From Gp13-AA77 sp035946735 (GTDB lineage: Bacteria > Acidobacteriota > Terriglobia > UBA7540), in contig DASYYZ010000004.1 of NCBI GenBank assembly GCA_035946735.1, positions 38,616-102,615 of the forward strand: a stretch of DNA of 64,000 bases, read 5' to 3'. Shown here piece after piece: positions 35,417 through 44,294 of the stretch (its first letter is position 1; the number at the start of each line of letters is the position of its first letter). Below the pieces are notes generated by a model that saw only the letters and a program-made list of their open reading frames with translations, made no database searches and was not told the DNA's origin. The position numbers were made by a program, and so were the translations under genes.

Positions 35417-36397
35417 TCACACATCATTTCTCAGCTGAAAGATCGGCTCCAGATCGCCCGCGTGCGCCAGCAGGGATCGGGTCTCGTCAGCGGTGATGGG
35501 TTGGAAGGTCTGCGCGACCTCCATCGCGCGCCGGAACCACTCCGGATTCCCCGGCGGGATCGCAGCCGTGAGATAAGGTCGCGAGAGAGTCCAACGCAGG
35601 GCGAGGGACGCTTCTTCGGGCAAATGGCAAGGCTCATACCAGCACTTGGGAGTGTGCTGCCGTTCCGGCAGATTCGCCGGATACTTTCCCTTGGCCATCG
35701 CCTTGATCGCCAGGTAGCCCATGCCTTTCTCCCGGGCGTGATCGAGCACTTGCGGACCGAAGTTCGCTTTCGAGAACAGAACGAAATTGGTAGGGAACAG
35801 GATGGTATCGAAGTGGCCGCGGTCCATGGCTCCGATTGCGGTCTCAACAGAGTGGCAGGAAAAGCCGAGATAGCGGATCTTGCCAGCCTTTTGGGCCGCC
35901 ACGAAAGCTTCCATGGCGCCGTTCGGCCCGAAGATCTTGTCGAGCTCCGCCTTTTTGGTGAGAGCGTGGTGCTGGTACAGATCAAAGTGGTCGGTCTGCA
36001 GGCGCTTCAGCGAATTCTCCAGATCCGTCATGGCTCCAGCTCTATCCCGGAAGTTGGTTTTGCAGGCCAGGAAAGAGCGGTTGCGATAGGACGCAAGAGC
36101 TGGCCCCAGACGCTGCTCAGCGTCACCGTAATCCGGAGAAACGTCAAAATAATTGATACCGCGGTCGACGGCTTCGGCCACGATGTTATTGGCAAATGAC
36201 TGCTCTTCCGACATCACCACGATTCCGGCGAATCCAATGATTGAAAGCTCCTCGCCGGTCTTGCCGAGCGGCCGCCTGGCGATAGGTTGAGCAGGCGTTT
36301 GCTGCGCCCGGCCGGCAAAAAGCTTTTCTGAGGCGGCCAGGCCCGCCCGCGCCAGTGTTCCTTGTTCCAGGGTCCTTAGAAACGATCGTCGATTCAT
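35417..36397 (-). CDS. Aldo/keto reductase with twin-arginine-like signal
   Basis: A 326-residue NADPH-type aldo/keto reductase. The N-terminus NRRSFLRTLEQGTLARAGLA resembles a Tat signal. The barrel begins RRPLGKTGEELSIIGFAG, with the catalytic Tyr region DVSPDYGDAEQRLGPAL, the Lys in FLACKTNFRD and the His in DLYQHHALT. Later IRYLGFSCHSVETA and WTLSRPYLTAAIPP fit the family. Secretion of AKRs through Tat is common in Acidobacteria and Planctomycetes. Substrate unknown. Confidence 0.87.
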   Translation of the reverse strand: MNRRSFLRTLEQGTLARAGLAASEKLFAGRAQQTPAQPIARRPLGKTGEELSIIGFAGIVVMSEEQSFANNIVAEAVDRGINYFDVSPDYGDAEQRLGPALASYRNRSFLACKTNFRDRAGAMTDLENSLKRLQTDHFDLYQHHALTKKAELDKIFGPNGAMEAFVAAQKAGKIRYLGFSCHSVETAIGAMDRGHFDTILFPTNFVLFSKANFGPQVLDHAREKGMGYLAIKAMAKGKYPANLPERQHTPKCWYEPCHLPEEASLALRWTLSRPYLTAAIPPGNPEWFRRAMEVAQTFQPITADETRSLLAHAGDLEPIFQLRNDV

Positions 36398-36563
36398 GGT
36401 CTACCTCTCTGCCTTCCGATCTCCCCTGATAACGATTGTTACGCCCGGCCCGGGTCCTCCGTCAATAAGATCGTGGCCACCGGTTGATCGATTTCCCTGG
36501 GAACGGAAGCGCGCCGGTGAAGACGGTTCATGACGTGGGCGGGAGATCGTACATAATGAGGAC

Positions 36564-36836
36564 GTGAGACGTCTTATTGCACTGACCATCCTGCTCGTGG
36601 CCGTTTTGTATGCCGGGGACTACGCCTCAGTCCGGTTCCGAATTCCGCCAGGCCGCAACCCGCTGGCAACCGTGACCGTGCAGCGGTCCTACTCGGTGAT
36701 GAAAAAGGACGGGAAACCCGATTTCTACTTTGATCCTCCGCAGAACCAGACCTGCGTGCGGTCGCTGTTTCCACATCTTGGTTACGAGCCCTGCTGGTAT
36801 CTGCGCCGGCATCAGACGCAGCAGATCAACATGTGA
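36564..36836 (+). CDS. Small exported hypothetical protein
   Basis: A 90-residue protein with an N-terminal hydrophobic segment (LIALTILLVAVLYAGDYA), then VRFRIPPGRNPLATVTVQRS and a C-terminal part with two cysteines (QTCVRSL, YEPCWYL) that could form a disulfide outside the cytoplasm. GTG start with GAGGA upstream. No known family recognised; function unknown. Confidence 0.65.
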   Translation: MRRLIALTILLVAVLYAGDYASVRFRIPPGRNPLATVTVQRSYSVMKKDGKPDFYFDPPQNQTCVRSLFPHLGYEPCWYLRRHQTQQINM

Positions 36837-37015
36837 TCCGCTACCGCCGACTTTGACTGGCACCACGAAACAGAGTCAGTGGCCGGTTCGCAGAAGGATT
36901 ATCCCAGCGCCGTAATCGATTGTAATGATTGCTCGAAAAAAACTTGACAAGGCCCCCGGCGCACGACCAGACTGGCCTTAAATCTCAACATAGGGGGAGA
37001 AAGGACACGTTCCCT

Positions 37016-37255
37016 ATGTGGAACCTTCGTCAAGCAAAAGAAACCGACGATCCAGGCCTGCTGCTGCAAGGCGAGAATGGTACTTTCCGTGTGATCTCGC
37101 CCAGCGGTTCGGTCGAAAAATATGAGTACGAGCCTGGCTACTCGATACGCTCCGTCACGCATACCGAGCAGGTAGCTCCGCGCGCTACTTTTCTAGTGGA
37201 GAAGATCGGTGACTTCGCCGGAACCGTTGTTCCGACGAGCTCGAAGAGCAAGTAG
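37016..37255 (+). CDS. Hypothetical 79-residue protein
   Basis: A short soluble protein (MWNLRQAKETDDPGLLLQGE, then VEKYEYEPGYSIRSVTHTEQ) with no recognised domain. The segment preceding it holds a TTGACA at 36944-36949 but no convincing -10. It is followed by a good terminator hairpin, so it is probably a single-gene unit ahead of dnaE. Confidence 0.6.
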   Translation: MWNLRQAKETDDPGLLLQGENGTFRVISPSGSVEKYEYEPGYSIRSVTHTEQVAPRATFLVEKIGDFAGTVVPTSSKSK

Positions 37256-37269
37256 CTGGAAAAGCTGAC

Positions 37270-37302
37270 CCGGGGAAGGCGCAGTCCTTCCCCGGCCTTT
37301 CT
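37270..37302 (+). terminator. Terminator-like hairpin before dnaE
   Basis: CCGGGGAAGG (37270-37279) pairs with CCTTCCCCGG (37286-37295) across a 6-base loop, followed by CCTTTCT. This 10-bp perfect stem lies 15 bases after the stop of the preceding small gene. Confidence 0.6.
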
Positions 37303-37345
37303 CCTCCCGTTGCCCCCCCGCAGCCATCTGGTAAAATGACTTTCG

Positions 37346-40300
37346 ATGGCTTCCGCAAATTTTGTTCACCTCCATCTTCACACTGACTACAGCCTGCTCG
37401 ACGGCGCTTGTGACATTCCCAAGCTGATGGACCGGGCTGCGTCCATGAAGATGCCCGCCGTGGCCATGACCGATCACGGAAACTTGTTCGGCGCGGTGAA
37501 GTTCTACGAGCAGGCGACCAAGCGCGGCATCAAGCCCATCATCGGCTGCGAGGCTTACGTGGCGGTCGCCAGCCGCTTCGACCGTTCCACAGACTCGGAG
37601 CGTCCGCACCACCTGGTGCTGCTGGCGGAGAACGAGCGGGGTTACCGCAATCTGCTCAAACTGGCCTCGTCGGCCTACCTTGAAGGCTACTACTACAAGC
37701 CGCGAATCGATAAGGATCTGCTCGCCCGGCATTCCGAAGGCCTGATCGCGCTATCGGCCTGCCTGCGCGGCGAAGTCACGGCCGCCGTGATGGCCGGAAA
37801 GTACGATCAGGCCCGGCAGTCGGCGTACGACCTGCAGGACATTTTCGGCAAGGGCAAGTTCTATCTCGAGATGCAAGATCAAGGCCTTGCTGAAGACAAG
37901 TTGGTCAATCCTCAACTGGCGCGCCTGGCTGGCGAGACTGGCATTCCCCTCATCGCCACCAACGATTGCCACTACCTGACGCAAGCGGACGCCCGCGCTC
38001 AGGAAGTCCTGATGTGCATCCAGACCGGCAAGACCATCGGCGACCGGGACCGCATGAAGTTTGCCACCGACCAGTTCTACTTCAAGTCGCCCGAGGAGAT
38101 GGCGGCGGTCTTTGCCGAGGTCCCGGAGGCCCTGGCGCATACGCTCGACATCGCCGAGCGCTGCAATCTGCACCTCGAGAAGAACAAGCACGTCTTCCCG
38201 CACTTCGAAGTGCCCGCCGGCGAAACGCTCGACAGCTTCTTCGAGCGGATCACGCGCCAGGGCTTCAATGAACGGCGCCCGATGCTCGAGCGGCTCCGCA
38301 CCGAGGGCCGCCTGCGTTATCCGCTCGAAGCCTACGAGGATCGCCTGAACCGCGAGATCGAGCTGATCAAGCAGATGAAGTTCGCGGGCTACTTCCTGAT
38401 CGTCTGGGACTTCATTCGCTTTGCGCGCGAGCGCACCATTCCCGTGGGTCCGGGGCGTGGATCGGCCGCGGGCAGCCTGGCCTCCTACGCGCTGCACATC
38501 ACGGATGTGGATCCGTTGCAATACGATCTGCTTTTCGAGCGCTTCTTGAATCCTGAGCGCATCAGCTTCCCTGACATTGATATTGACTTCTGCGTGCGCC
38601 GGCGCGGCGAGGTGATCGAATACGTCACCGGCAAGTACGGCCGCGAAAATGTGAGCCAGATCATCACCTTCGGCACCATGGGCGCGAAGGCCGTGGTGCG
38701 CGACGCCGGCCGGGCGCTCGACATGCCGTTCGCCGACGCGGACCGCATCGCCAAGTTGATCCCCAATACGCTGAACATTACCCTCGCCGATGCGCTGGCT
38801 CAGACGGCGGAGCTTCGCCAGTTACGCGATCGCGAGCCGAACGTCGCCGAACTCTTGCGCATCGCGGCTAGCCTGGAGGGCCTCGCCCGTCACGCCTCCA
38901 CGCACGCCGCCGGCGTGGTGATCTCGCCGCAGCCGCTCCAGGAAATCGTCCCGCTGTACAAGAGCAACAAAGACGAAATTACGACGCAATACGCGATGGA
39001 CGATCTGGAGAAGATCGGCCTGCTGAAGATGGACTTCCTCGGGCTCACCACCCTGACCGTGCTCGAGGACTGTGTCCACATGATTGAGAGCACGCGCGGC
39101 CAGAAGCTCGATCTCGATGGCCTGTCGCTTGACGACGCTGCCACCTACGAGTTGCTCGGCAAGGGGCTTACGGCGGGCATCTTCCAGTTTGAAAGCCGCG
39201 GCATGACGGACATTCTGCGCCGCGCCAAGCCGAATCGACTGGCGGACCTGACTGCCTTGAACGCTCTCTACCGTCCCGGTCCGATGCAGATGATCGACGA
39301 TTTTGTGGCGCGCAAGGCAGGCCGCAAGCGCGTGACCTACGATCTGCCCCAGCTCAAGACGATCCTGGAAGAGACCTACGGGATCATGGTGTATCAGGAA
39401 CAGGTGATGCAGATCGCGAACGCGGTGGCCGGCTTCTCGCTCGGCGAAGCGGACGTGCTGCGCCGCGCCATGGGCAAGAAGAAAGTCGAAGAAATGGTCT
39501 CCATGCGCGAGAAGTTCGTAGCCGGAGCCCTCAAGAACAAGGTTCCGGAGCCCAAGGCGCGCAAGCTTTTCGAACAGATCGAGCAGTTCGCGGGTTACGG
39601 TTTCAACAAGTCGCACTCCGCCGCCTACGCGCTGGTGGCCTACCGCACTGCCTATCTCAAGACGCACTATCCGGTGGAGTTCATGGCTGCCATGCTTACC
39701 GCCGAAATCGGTAATCCCGACAAGGTTACGTTTTATCTTGGTGAGTGTCGCGACATGTCGATCGAGATTCTGCCGCCGGACGTGAATTCCAGCGACTGGA
39801 CCTTCACCCCTTCGCGCACTGAAGCTGGCTTCGCGATTCGCTTCGGTCTGACGGCCATCAAGAATGTGGGCGAAGCGGCCATCGACTCGGTGATTGAGGC
39901 TCGAAAACGATTGGGACGCTTCGACAACCTCTTCCAGTTCTGTGAGAATGTCGATCTGCGCCTGATGAACAAGCGCGTGATCGAAAGCTTGATCAAGGCA
40001 GGCGCGATGGATTCGCTCGGCGTGCATCGGGCGCGCATGATGGCCGGGCTCGATCGCGCCATGGAGCTCGGCCAGGGCCGGCAGCGCGCTACCTCGGTGG
40101 GCCAGGCGGGCCTTTTCGGCGGCGCGGCCGAACCGGAACCGGTGCGCGCGGTCGAGCTGCCGCAGGCCGCAGAGTGGTCTCAGGCCGAGCGTCTGGCTGG
40201 GGAAAAGGAGGTCTTGGGCTATTTTGTGACCGGACATCCCCTTGAGAAATACCGGGCCCAGATTGCAGCGTCCACCCGAAACGACAGCGCTTCGCTCGAA

Positions 40301-40894
40301 GAGCTGGCGAATGACGCCCAGGTGTCCGTCGCCGGCATTGTTACGAATCTGCGCGTGAAGCCCAGCAAGAAGACCGGGGAATTGTACGCGGCTGCTGTTC
40401 TCGAAGATCTGCGCGGCTCGCTGGAGTTGCTGGTGTTTCCGAAGACTCTGCAGCAGATCCAGGGGCTGCTCAAGACGGATGCGATTCTGCTTGTCAAGGG
40501 ACGCATCCGCCGTGACGAAGCTTCCGCCAAGCCCAAAGTGATCGTGAACGAGGTGCAGGCTCTGGAAACAGTGGCTGCCAAGGCGAATGGCGGAGCCTCG
40601 ATCCGGGTCCGGGTGGACCTGGACCGTGCTCCGGAAGGCATTCTGGATAGCATTCAGGCGCTGGTGGCGGATCATCCGGGAAGCGACGCAGTGGTATTCG
40701 AGTTGGTCAGGCAGGGAGATTTTTGCGCCGCTTTGCGCACTCGACGACCCGCGGGAGTGAAAGCCGACGCGAGTTTGCTGGCGGAGTTGCGAGCGATGGG
40801 GTTGGAGGTTACGGGGGACAGGGGACAGGTTACAGGCGCAGGGAACAGGTTAGCTGGTAGCCACGGGACGATTTTAGGTCCCGTGGGTTCGTGA
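37346..40894 (+). CDS. dnaE: DNA polymerase III subunit alpha
   Basis: The replicative polymerase catalytic subunit, 1182 residues, of the DnaE1 type. The PHP domain starts at once (FVHLHLHTDYSLLDGACDI). Catalytic aspartates lie in FPDIDIDF (Asp 410/412/414). The FNKSHSAAYALVAYRTAYLK region, the OB-fold (VSVAGIVTNLRVKPSKKTGE) and a C-terminal domain follow. The last 25 codons or so run through a GGGGACAGG-rich stretch into a palindromic repeat, which supplies the TGA at 40892. The genuine end may originally have been shorter. SD sequence is weak. Confidence 0.95.
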   Translation: MASANFVHLHLHTDYSLLDGACDIPKLMDRAASMKMPAVAMTDHGNLFGAVKFYEQATKRGIKPIIGCEAYVAVASRFDRSTDSERPHHLVLLAENERGYRNLLKLASSAYLEGYYYKPRIDKDLLARHSEGLIALSACLRGEVTAAVMAGKYDQARQSAYDLQDIFGKGKFYLEMQDQGLAEDKLVNPQLARLAGETGIPLIATNDCHYLTQADARAQEVLMCIQTGKTIGDRDRMKFATDQFYFKSPEEMAAVFAEVPEALAHTLDIAERCNLHLEKNKHVFPHFEVPAGETLDSFFERITRQGFNERRPMLERLRTEGRLRYPLEAYEDRLNREIELIKQMKFAGYFLIVWDFIRFARERTIPVGPGRGSAAGSLASYALHITDVDPLQYDLLFERFLNPERISFPDIDIDFCVRRRGEVIEYVTGKYGRENVSQIITFGTMGAKAVVRDAGRALDMPFADADRIAKLIPNTLNITLADALAQTAELRQLRDREPNVAELLRIAASLEGLARHASTHAAGVVISPQPLQEIVPLYKSNKDEITTQYAMDDLEKIGLLKMDFLGLTTLTVLEDCVHMIESTRGQKLDLDGLSLDDAATYELLGKGLTAGIFQFESRGMTDILRRAKPNRLADLTALNALYRPGPMQMIDDFVARKAGRKRVTYDLPQLKTILEETYGIMVYQEQVMQIANAVAGFSLGEADVLRRAMGKKKVEEMVSMREKFVAGALKNKVPEPKARKLFEQIEQFAGYGFNKSHSAAYALVAYRTAYLKTHYPVEFMAAMLTAEIGNPDKVTFYLGECRDMSIEILPPDVNSSDWTFTPSRTEAGFAIRFGLTAIKNVGEAAIDSVIEARKRLGRFDNLFQFCENVDLRLMNKRVIESLIKAGAMDSLGVHRARMMAGLDRAMELGQGRQRATSVGQAGLFGGAAEPEPVRAVELPQAAEWSQAERLAGEKEVLGYFVTGHPLEKYRAQIAASTRNDSASLEELANDAQVSVAGIVTNLRVKPSKKTGELYAAAVLEDLRGSLELLVFPKTLQQIQGLLKTDAILLVKGRIRRDEASAKPKVIVNEVQALETVAAKANGGASIRVRVDLDRAPEGILDSIQALVADHPGSDAVVFELVRQGDFCAALRTRRPAGVKADASLLAELRAMGLEVTGDRGQVTGAGNRLAGSHGTILGPVGS

Positions 40895-40930
40895 ATTGAA
40901 ACAATCATCCAAAAGCCCACGACACAACGA
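40852..40930 (+). repeat. Palindromic repeat, copy A1
   Basis: A 79-base unit nearly identical to 41049-41126. It contains a hairpin CCACGGGAC...GTCCCGTGG (40861-40886) and then, continuing to 40941, CCACGACAC...GTGTCGTGG (40917-40941). The dnaE stop codon lies inside it. Confidence 0.8.
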
Positions 40931-40948
40931 TCGTGTCGTGGCTACCTG

Positions 40949-40996
40949 CTGTGGTCTCCTGAAAGTGCATGGTAGAAGGTTGCCGGGCTGCTTTGC
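40949..40996 (+). repeat. 48-base direct repeat, copy B1
   Basis: Starts CTGTGGTCTCCTGAAAGT and ends GGGCTGCTTTGC. It matches 42859-42906 with one mismatch. The two copies bracket the hydrolase and IS110 fragment. Confidence 0.8.
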
Positions 40997-41048
40997 ATCG
41001 ACTCACCCGACGAATCAGGAGATGATGATGCGGGGCCATCATTTCCTG

Positions 41049-41166
41049 AGCTGGTAGCCACGGGACGATTTAGGTCCCGTGGGTTCGTGAATTGAAACAA
41101 TCATCGAAAAGCCCACGACACAACGAATCGGGTGAAAGCCCACGGTTGGGAAAGCGCCAACCGTGG
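41049..41166 (+). repeat. Palindromic repeat, copy A2 plus third hairpin
   Basis: 41049-41126 repeats A1 with one base missing in the loop and one substitution. Directly after it a further hairpin, CCACGGTTGG...CCAACCGTGG (41140-41166), has the same outer CCACG/CGTGG arms but different inner bases. Confidence 0.75.
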
Positions 41167-41226
41167 CTACCCGCTCGATTACATTTTCTGCTTTACACCA
41201 CAAAGTACCTGAGGCAGAATCAGGCT

Positions 41227-42492
41227 GTGGAAATTGCCGCATCGCAGCAACCGAACAGAACATTGGTGCACAAAGCGCTTAAATGGGTGCTGAAAGCTCT
41301 CATCGGTGTTTTCGTCATTGTAATCACGTTCATTGTGACATTGCCTCTAATGATGTGGTGGGAGCATAGGACTGCAATCAGCCTACCAGCACCGACCGGT
41401 GATTTCACGGTCGGGCGCAGAATGTTCGCATGGACGAACGAGGCGATGACCGACGATTTGGCCAACTCTCCAGGGTCGAAAAGGCAAGTCTTGGTCTGGG
41501 TATGGTACCCGGCTGTACATCCCAAAACTGCAACACCGGTGGAATATCTACCGTCGGCGTGGCGAGCGGCGCTCGCGCAGCGTCAGGGCACATTCATGAC
41601 CTCGTTCTTCAAGCGTGATCCTGTCGTGGTACGACCCCATAGTCTGTCCAATGCTCCGGTAGCGTCAGAGCAGCCCGAATATCCGGTCGTGTTGCTGCGT
41701 GCCGGGGGAAGTAGCCTGACCACGGACTTTACGACGCTTGCGGAGGATCTAGCGAGCCACGGCTATTTCGTCGTTGGCTTCGACGCACCTTATCGATCCT
41801 TCGTGGTAATTCTTCCGGATGGGCGTGCCATCGCCCGCTTGCCGGAGTACAACGTCGAAAACGCGAATGGCAACCTCGCCGATCCAGTCATTGGCAAACT
41901 CTTGGCAATGTGGATTTCCGACACGAAGTTCGTTGTTGATCAATTGCAGCGACTGAATGAGGACACTTCGAGCGAATTCCGAGGCCGCATGGACCTAAAT
42001 CGGATAGGCGTCCTCGGCCATTCGTTTGGCGGCGCGACGGCCCTGCAGTTCTGTCACGAAGACTTGCGGTGCAAGGCAGCCGTCGATATGGACGGTATTC
42101 CCTTCGGCAGCGTCGTTCAGCAAGGACTCACGCAGCCTTGCATGTTTGTTCTGAGCGACCATAGCCACGAGATCGCCGATCCATCCAGCCACCAAGTCTT
42201 TGCCGAGATAAAGTCAATTTATGACCGGCTTCCCGACGGGCGGTTATACGTGGTCATTCGCACGGCGAATCACTTCAGTTTCAGCGATCAAATTCTGTTG
42301 AACAGCCACGTAGCCGTCAACCTTCTTCGCCTTGTGGCCCGATTTGGCGGGCTCGACGCCCGCCGTGGGCTTGGCATCTCGGGTGATTATGTTCACACGT
42401 TCTTTGATGTCTATCTGAAGGGTAAGCCAGCAGCATCGCTGGCGAGTCTTTCCAACAAGTATCAAGAAGTTCAGATCGGGAGCCCACAGTAG
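41227..42492 (+). CDS. Membrane-anchored alpha/beta hydrolase, PAF-acetylhydrolase-like
   Basis: About 421 residues. An N-terminal membrane anchor (LKALIGVFVIVITFIVTLPLMMWW) is followed by a hydrolase domain: PVVLLRAGGSSLTTDFTTLAEDLASHGYFVVG, the nucleophile elbow GVLGHSFGGATALQ, and a His late in TANHFSFSD. The arrangement resembles isoform II platelet-activating-factor acetylhydrolases. Start GTG 41227 avoids the upstream repeat; the frame is open to 41092. The stop lies within the IS110 fragment's boundary, and the C-terminus reads KYQEVQIGSPQ. Base composition looks somewhat lower in GC than its neighbours. Confidence 0.75.
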   Translation: MEIAASQQPNRTLVHKALKWVLKALIGVFVIVITFIVTLPLMMWWEHRTAISLPAPTGDFTVGRRMFAWTNEAMTDDLANSPGSKRQVLVWVWYPAVHPKTATPVEYLPSAWRAALAQRQGTFMTSFFKRDPVVVRPHSLSNAPVASEQPEYPVVLLRAGGSSLTTDFTTLAEDLASHGYFVVGFDAPYRSFVVILPDGRAIARLPEYNVENANGNLADPVIGKLLAMWISDTKFVVDQLQRLNEDTSSEFRGRMDLNRIGVLGHSFGGATALQFCHEDLRCKAAVDMDGIPFGSVVQQGLTQPCMFVLSDHSHEIADPSSHQVFAEIKSIYDRLPDGRLYVVIRTANHFSFSDQILLNSHVAVNLLRLVARFGGLDARRGLGISGDYVHTFFDVYLKGKPAASLASLSNKYQEVQIGSPQ

Positions 42493-42668
42493 TACCAGTT
42501 GAAGGTCGCTTCCACCGCCAGTTTGGCCGGCTTCGCGATCTTGCCGAAGTACTCCAGCAGCGCCGTTCGATCCATGCTCAGCTTGCGCTGCTCCAACTCG
42601 TGACCCTCCTCGTCCAGCACCGTCACCCAAAAACTCTTCTTATGAATATCCACTCCGAGGTATAACAT
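42471..42668 (-). pseudogene. IS110-family transposase, N-terminal fragment
   Basis: Opens with MLYLGVDIHKKSFWVTVLDEEG and continues to PAKLAVEATFNWYY, the start of the DEDD RuvC-like domain, then ends abruptly after about 60 of the usual 340 residues. It overlaps the 3' end of the hydrolase by 22 bases. The 5' start is intact. Confidence 0.8.
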
Positions 42669-43192
42669 TTCAGGGGAGCGCTCCTTTCGATTTCAGATTC
42701 GTTCCAGATACCCGAATCCTACTCGAATTCAGCCGCTCCCTTCATAGCATCAGACCGTGTTCTTCGGTCTGCGGCTTTTCTTGCCCTAAGAACCGCGGAC
42801 CCGAAAGCCCTTCGGCAAGGCTCACGGTCCACGGCGGGGTCCGCGCTAACCTGGCTTCCTGTGGTCTCCTGAAAGTCCATGGTAGAAGGTTGCCGGGCTG
42901 CTTTGCTTTCGCAAAAAGCTCACAGAAAAGGGATTCAGCGAACTCGCCGAGTTGTTGTTTTTTGAACGCGAATGTTTCATGGATCGGTTGCTCTCGCTGA
43001 ATTGCGCTACCCCGGGGAAGGCAGCCGCCACGAACGGGGTTCAAATATGCCGCTTGTTGATTTGTGAACGCACTTGTGAAAAAGTTGCACACTTTGGGTT
43101 GGCGTAATTCGAGCTCTTTACCGACTTATATATTATCGCCGATTGCTACCCCGTGCCCGCCCCCGGGGCTCGTGTTACCCTGTAACCTCACT
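42669..43192. other. Gene-free region before accA with repeat copy B2
   Basis: Holds the 48-base repeat B2 (42859-42906) and inverted-repeat-rich sequence around 42760-42850 (for example ACCGCGGACC and GGTCCGCG). No coding sequence with family features was found. It is the right part of the dnaE-accA island. Confidence 0.6.
42859..42906 (+). repeat. 48-base direct repeat, copy B2
   Basis: Same sequence and orientation as B1 (40949-40996), with one G/C difference in the GAAAGTCCATGG part. Distance from B1 is 1,910 bases. Confidence 0.8.
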
Positions 43193-44140
43193 ATGAACGA
43201 CGATCAGGCTCGTGACATCGAGAAGCAGATCGCCGAACTCGACCGCGGCTCGCTTTCCGACGCCGATCGCGAGGAGATCGAGCGCCTCCGCGGCCAGCTT
43301 GAGATCCTCAAGCGATCGCCCGGCGAAAAGGGCTCGGGTGACGCTTGGGAACAGGTGCTCATCGCCCGCCATCCCAATCGTCCCTACACCCTCGACTACA
43401 TCCACGCCTTGTTTTCGGACTTCACGGAACTCCACGGCGATCGCCGTTTCGGGGATGACGCGGCCATCGTCGGCGGTCTGGCTCGCTTTGAAGGCCGGGC
43501 CGTGATGGTGATGGGCCACCAGAAGGGGCGCGACACCGAGCAGCGCGTGAAGCGGAACTTCGGGATGCCGGGACCGGAAGGATATCGCAAGGCGCTCCGC
43601 CTGATGCGATTGGCGGAGAAGTTCCGGCTGCCCGTCGTCACCCTGGTCGACACTCCCGGCGCTTATCCGGGGAAGGGGGCGGAGGAGCGCGGCCAGGCGG
43701 AGGCCATCGCCTGCAACTTGAAGGAGATTCCCAAGCTGCGGGTGCCGATTGTAGTGGTGATCCACGGCGAGGGTGGCAGCGGCGGCGCGCTGGCCATTGC
43801 CATCGGCGATCGCGTCCTGATGCTTGAAAACGCAGTCTACTCCGTGATCGCGCCGGAGAGCTGTTCGTCCATCCTGTGGCGGGACTGGGACCATAAACAG
43901 CAGGCTGCGCGCGCGCTGAAACTCACTTCCCACGATCTGCGCCGCTTCGGCCTGGTGGATGAGATTGTATCCGAGCCCGAAGGCGGAGCCCATGCCGACC
44001 CTCCTGGCGCCGCCGCCCTCCTGGGCGATGCGCTCCGCGCAGCCCTGCGGGACCTGTCCAAGAACCCGATCGATAAACTCGTCCGTCAACGTCACGAACG
44101 CCTCCGCAAGCTGGGCAGCTTCGCAGTAACTCAGGCATGA
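43193..44140 (+). CDS. accA: Acetyl-CoA carboxylase carboxyltransferase subunit alpha
   Basis: Together with AccD transfers the carboxyl group from biotin to acetyl-CoA to give malonyl-CoA. The 315-residue protein has the family N-terminal helix (ARDIEKQIAELDRGSLSDADREEIERLRGQLE) and the crotonase-type core HGDRRFGDDAAIVGGLARFEG. The anion-hole sequences VVIHGEGGSGGALAIAIGD and ENAVYSVIAPESCSSILWRD are conserved. The ATG at 43193 fits the family; the longer frame from 43064 does not. accD is not in the window. Confidence 0.95.
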   Translation: MNDDQARDIEKQIAELDRGSLSDADREEIERLRGQLEILKRSPGEKGSGDAWEQVLIARHPNRPYTLDYIHALFSDFTELHGDRRFGDDAAIVGGLARFEGRAVMVMGHQKGRDTEQRVKRNFGMPGPEGYRKALRLMRLAEKFRLPVVTLVDTPGAYPGKGAEERGQAEAIACNLKEIPKLRVPIVVVIHGEGGSGGALAIAIGDRVLMLENAVYSVIAPESCSSILWRDWDHKQQAARALKLTSHDLRRFGLVDEIVSEPEGGAHADPPGAAALLGDALRAALRDLSKNPIDKLVRQRHERLRKLGSFAVTQA

Positions 44141-44257
44141 GCCTCAAAACATTAACTTTGCAACCATGCCCTGGTTGTGGGCGCGCCGCAAGCTACGATC
44201 AACGGCATCAGTACCAGGGGGCAGCGTACGTCTTCGGGCCGTGAGCCGTCGGAGTTG

Positions 44258-44287
44258 TTTGACCATAGTCTTTGACCATGGTATCTT
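44258..44287 (+). promoter_or_regulatory. Promoter and putative operator of the toxin-antitoxin pair
   Basis: TTGACC (44259-44264) and TATCTT (44282-44287) lie 17 bases apart. The antitoxin ATG begins 8 bases after the -10. The 9-base direct repeat TTTGACCAT occurs at 44258-44266 and 44271-44279, covering the -35 and the spacer, as expected of an autoregulatory operator. Confidence 0.5.
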
Positions 44288-44294
44288 CTTTCGC

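Noticed and set aside
36944..36973. A possible promoter (TTGACA at 36944) for the 79-residue gene
   Set aside because: The -35 is perfect, but the best -10 at a suitable distance (CAGACT) matches only three of six bases.
38822..40675. A 617-codon minus-strand frame inside dnaE
   Set aside because: It is the mirror of a conserved DnaE reading frame; open antisense frames of this length are expected in GC-rich genes with biased codons.
42742..43092. A 116-codon minus-strand frame before accA
   Set aside because: It translates through repeat B2 and palindromic sequence, with no protein features.
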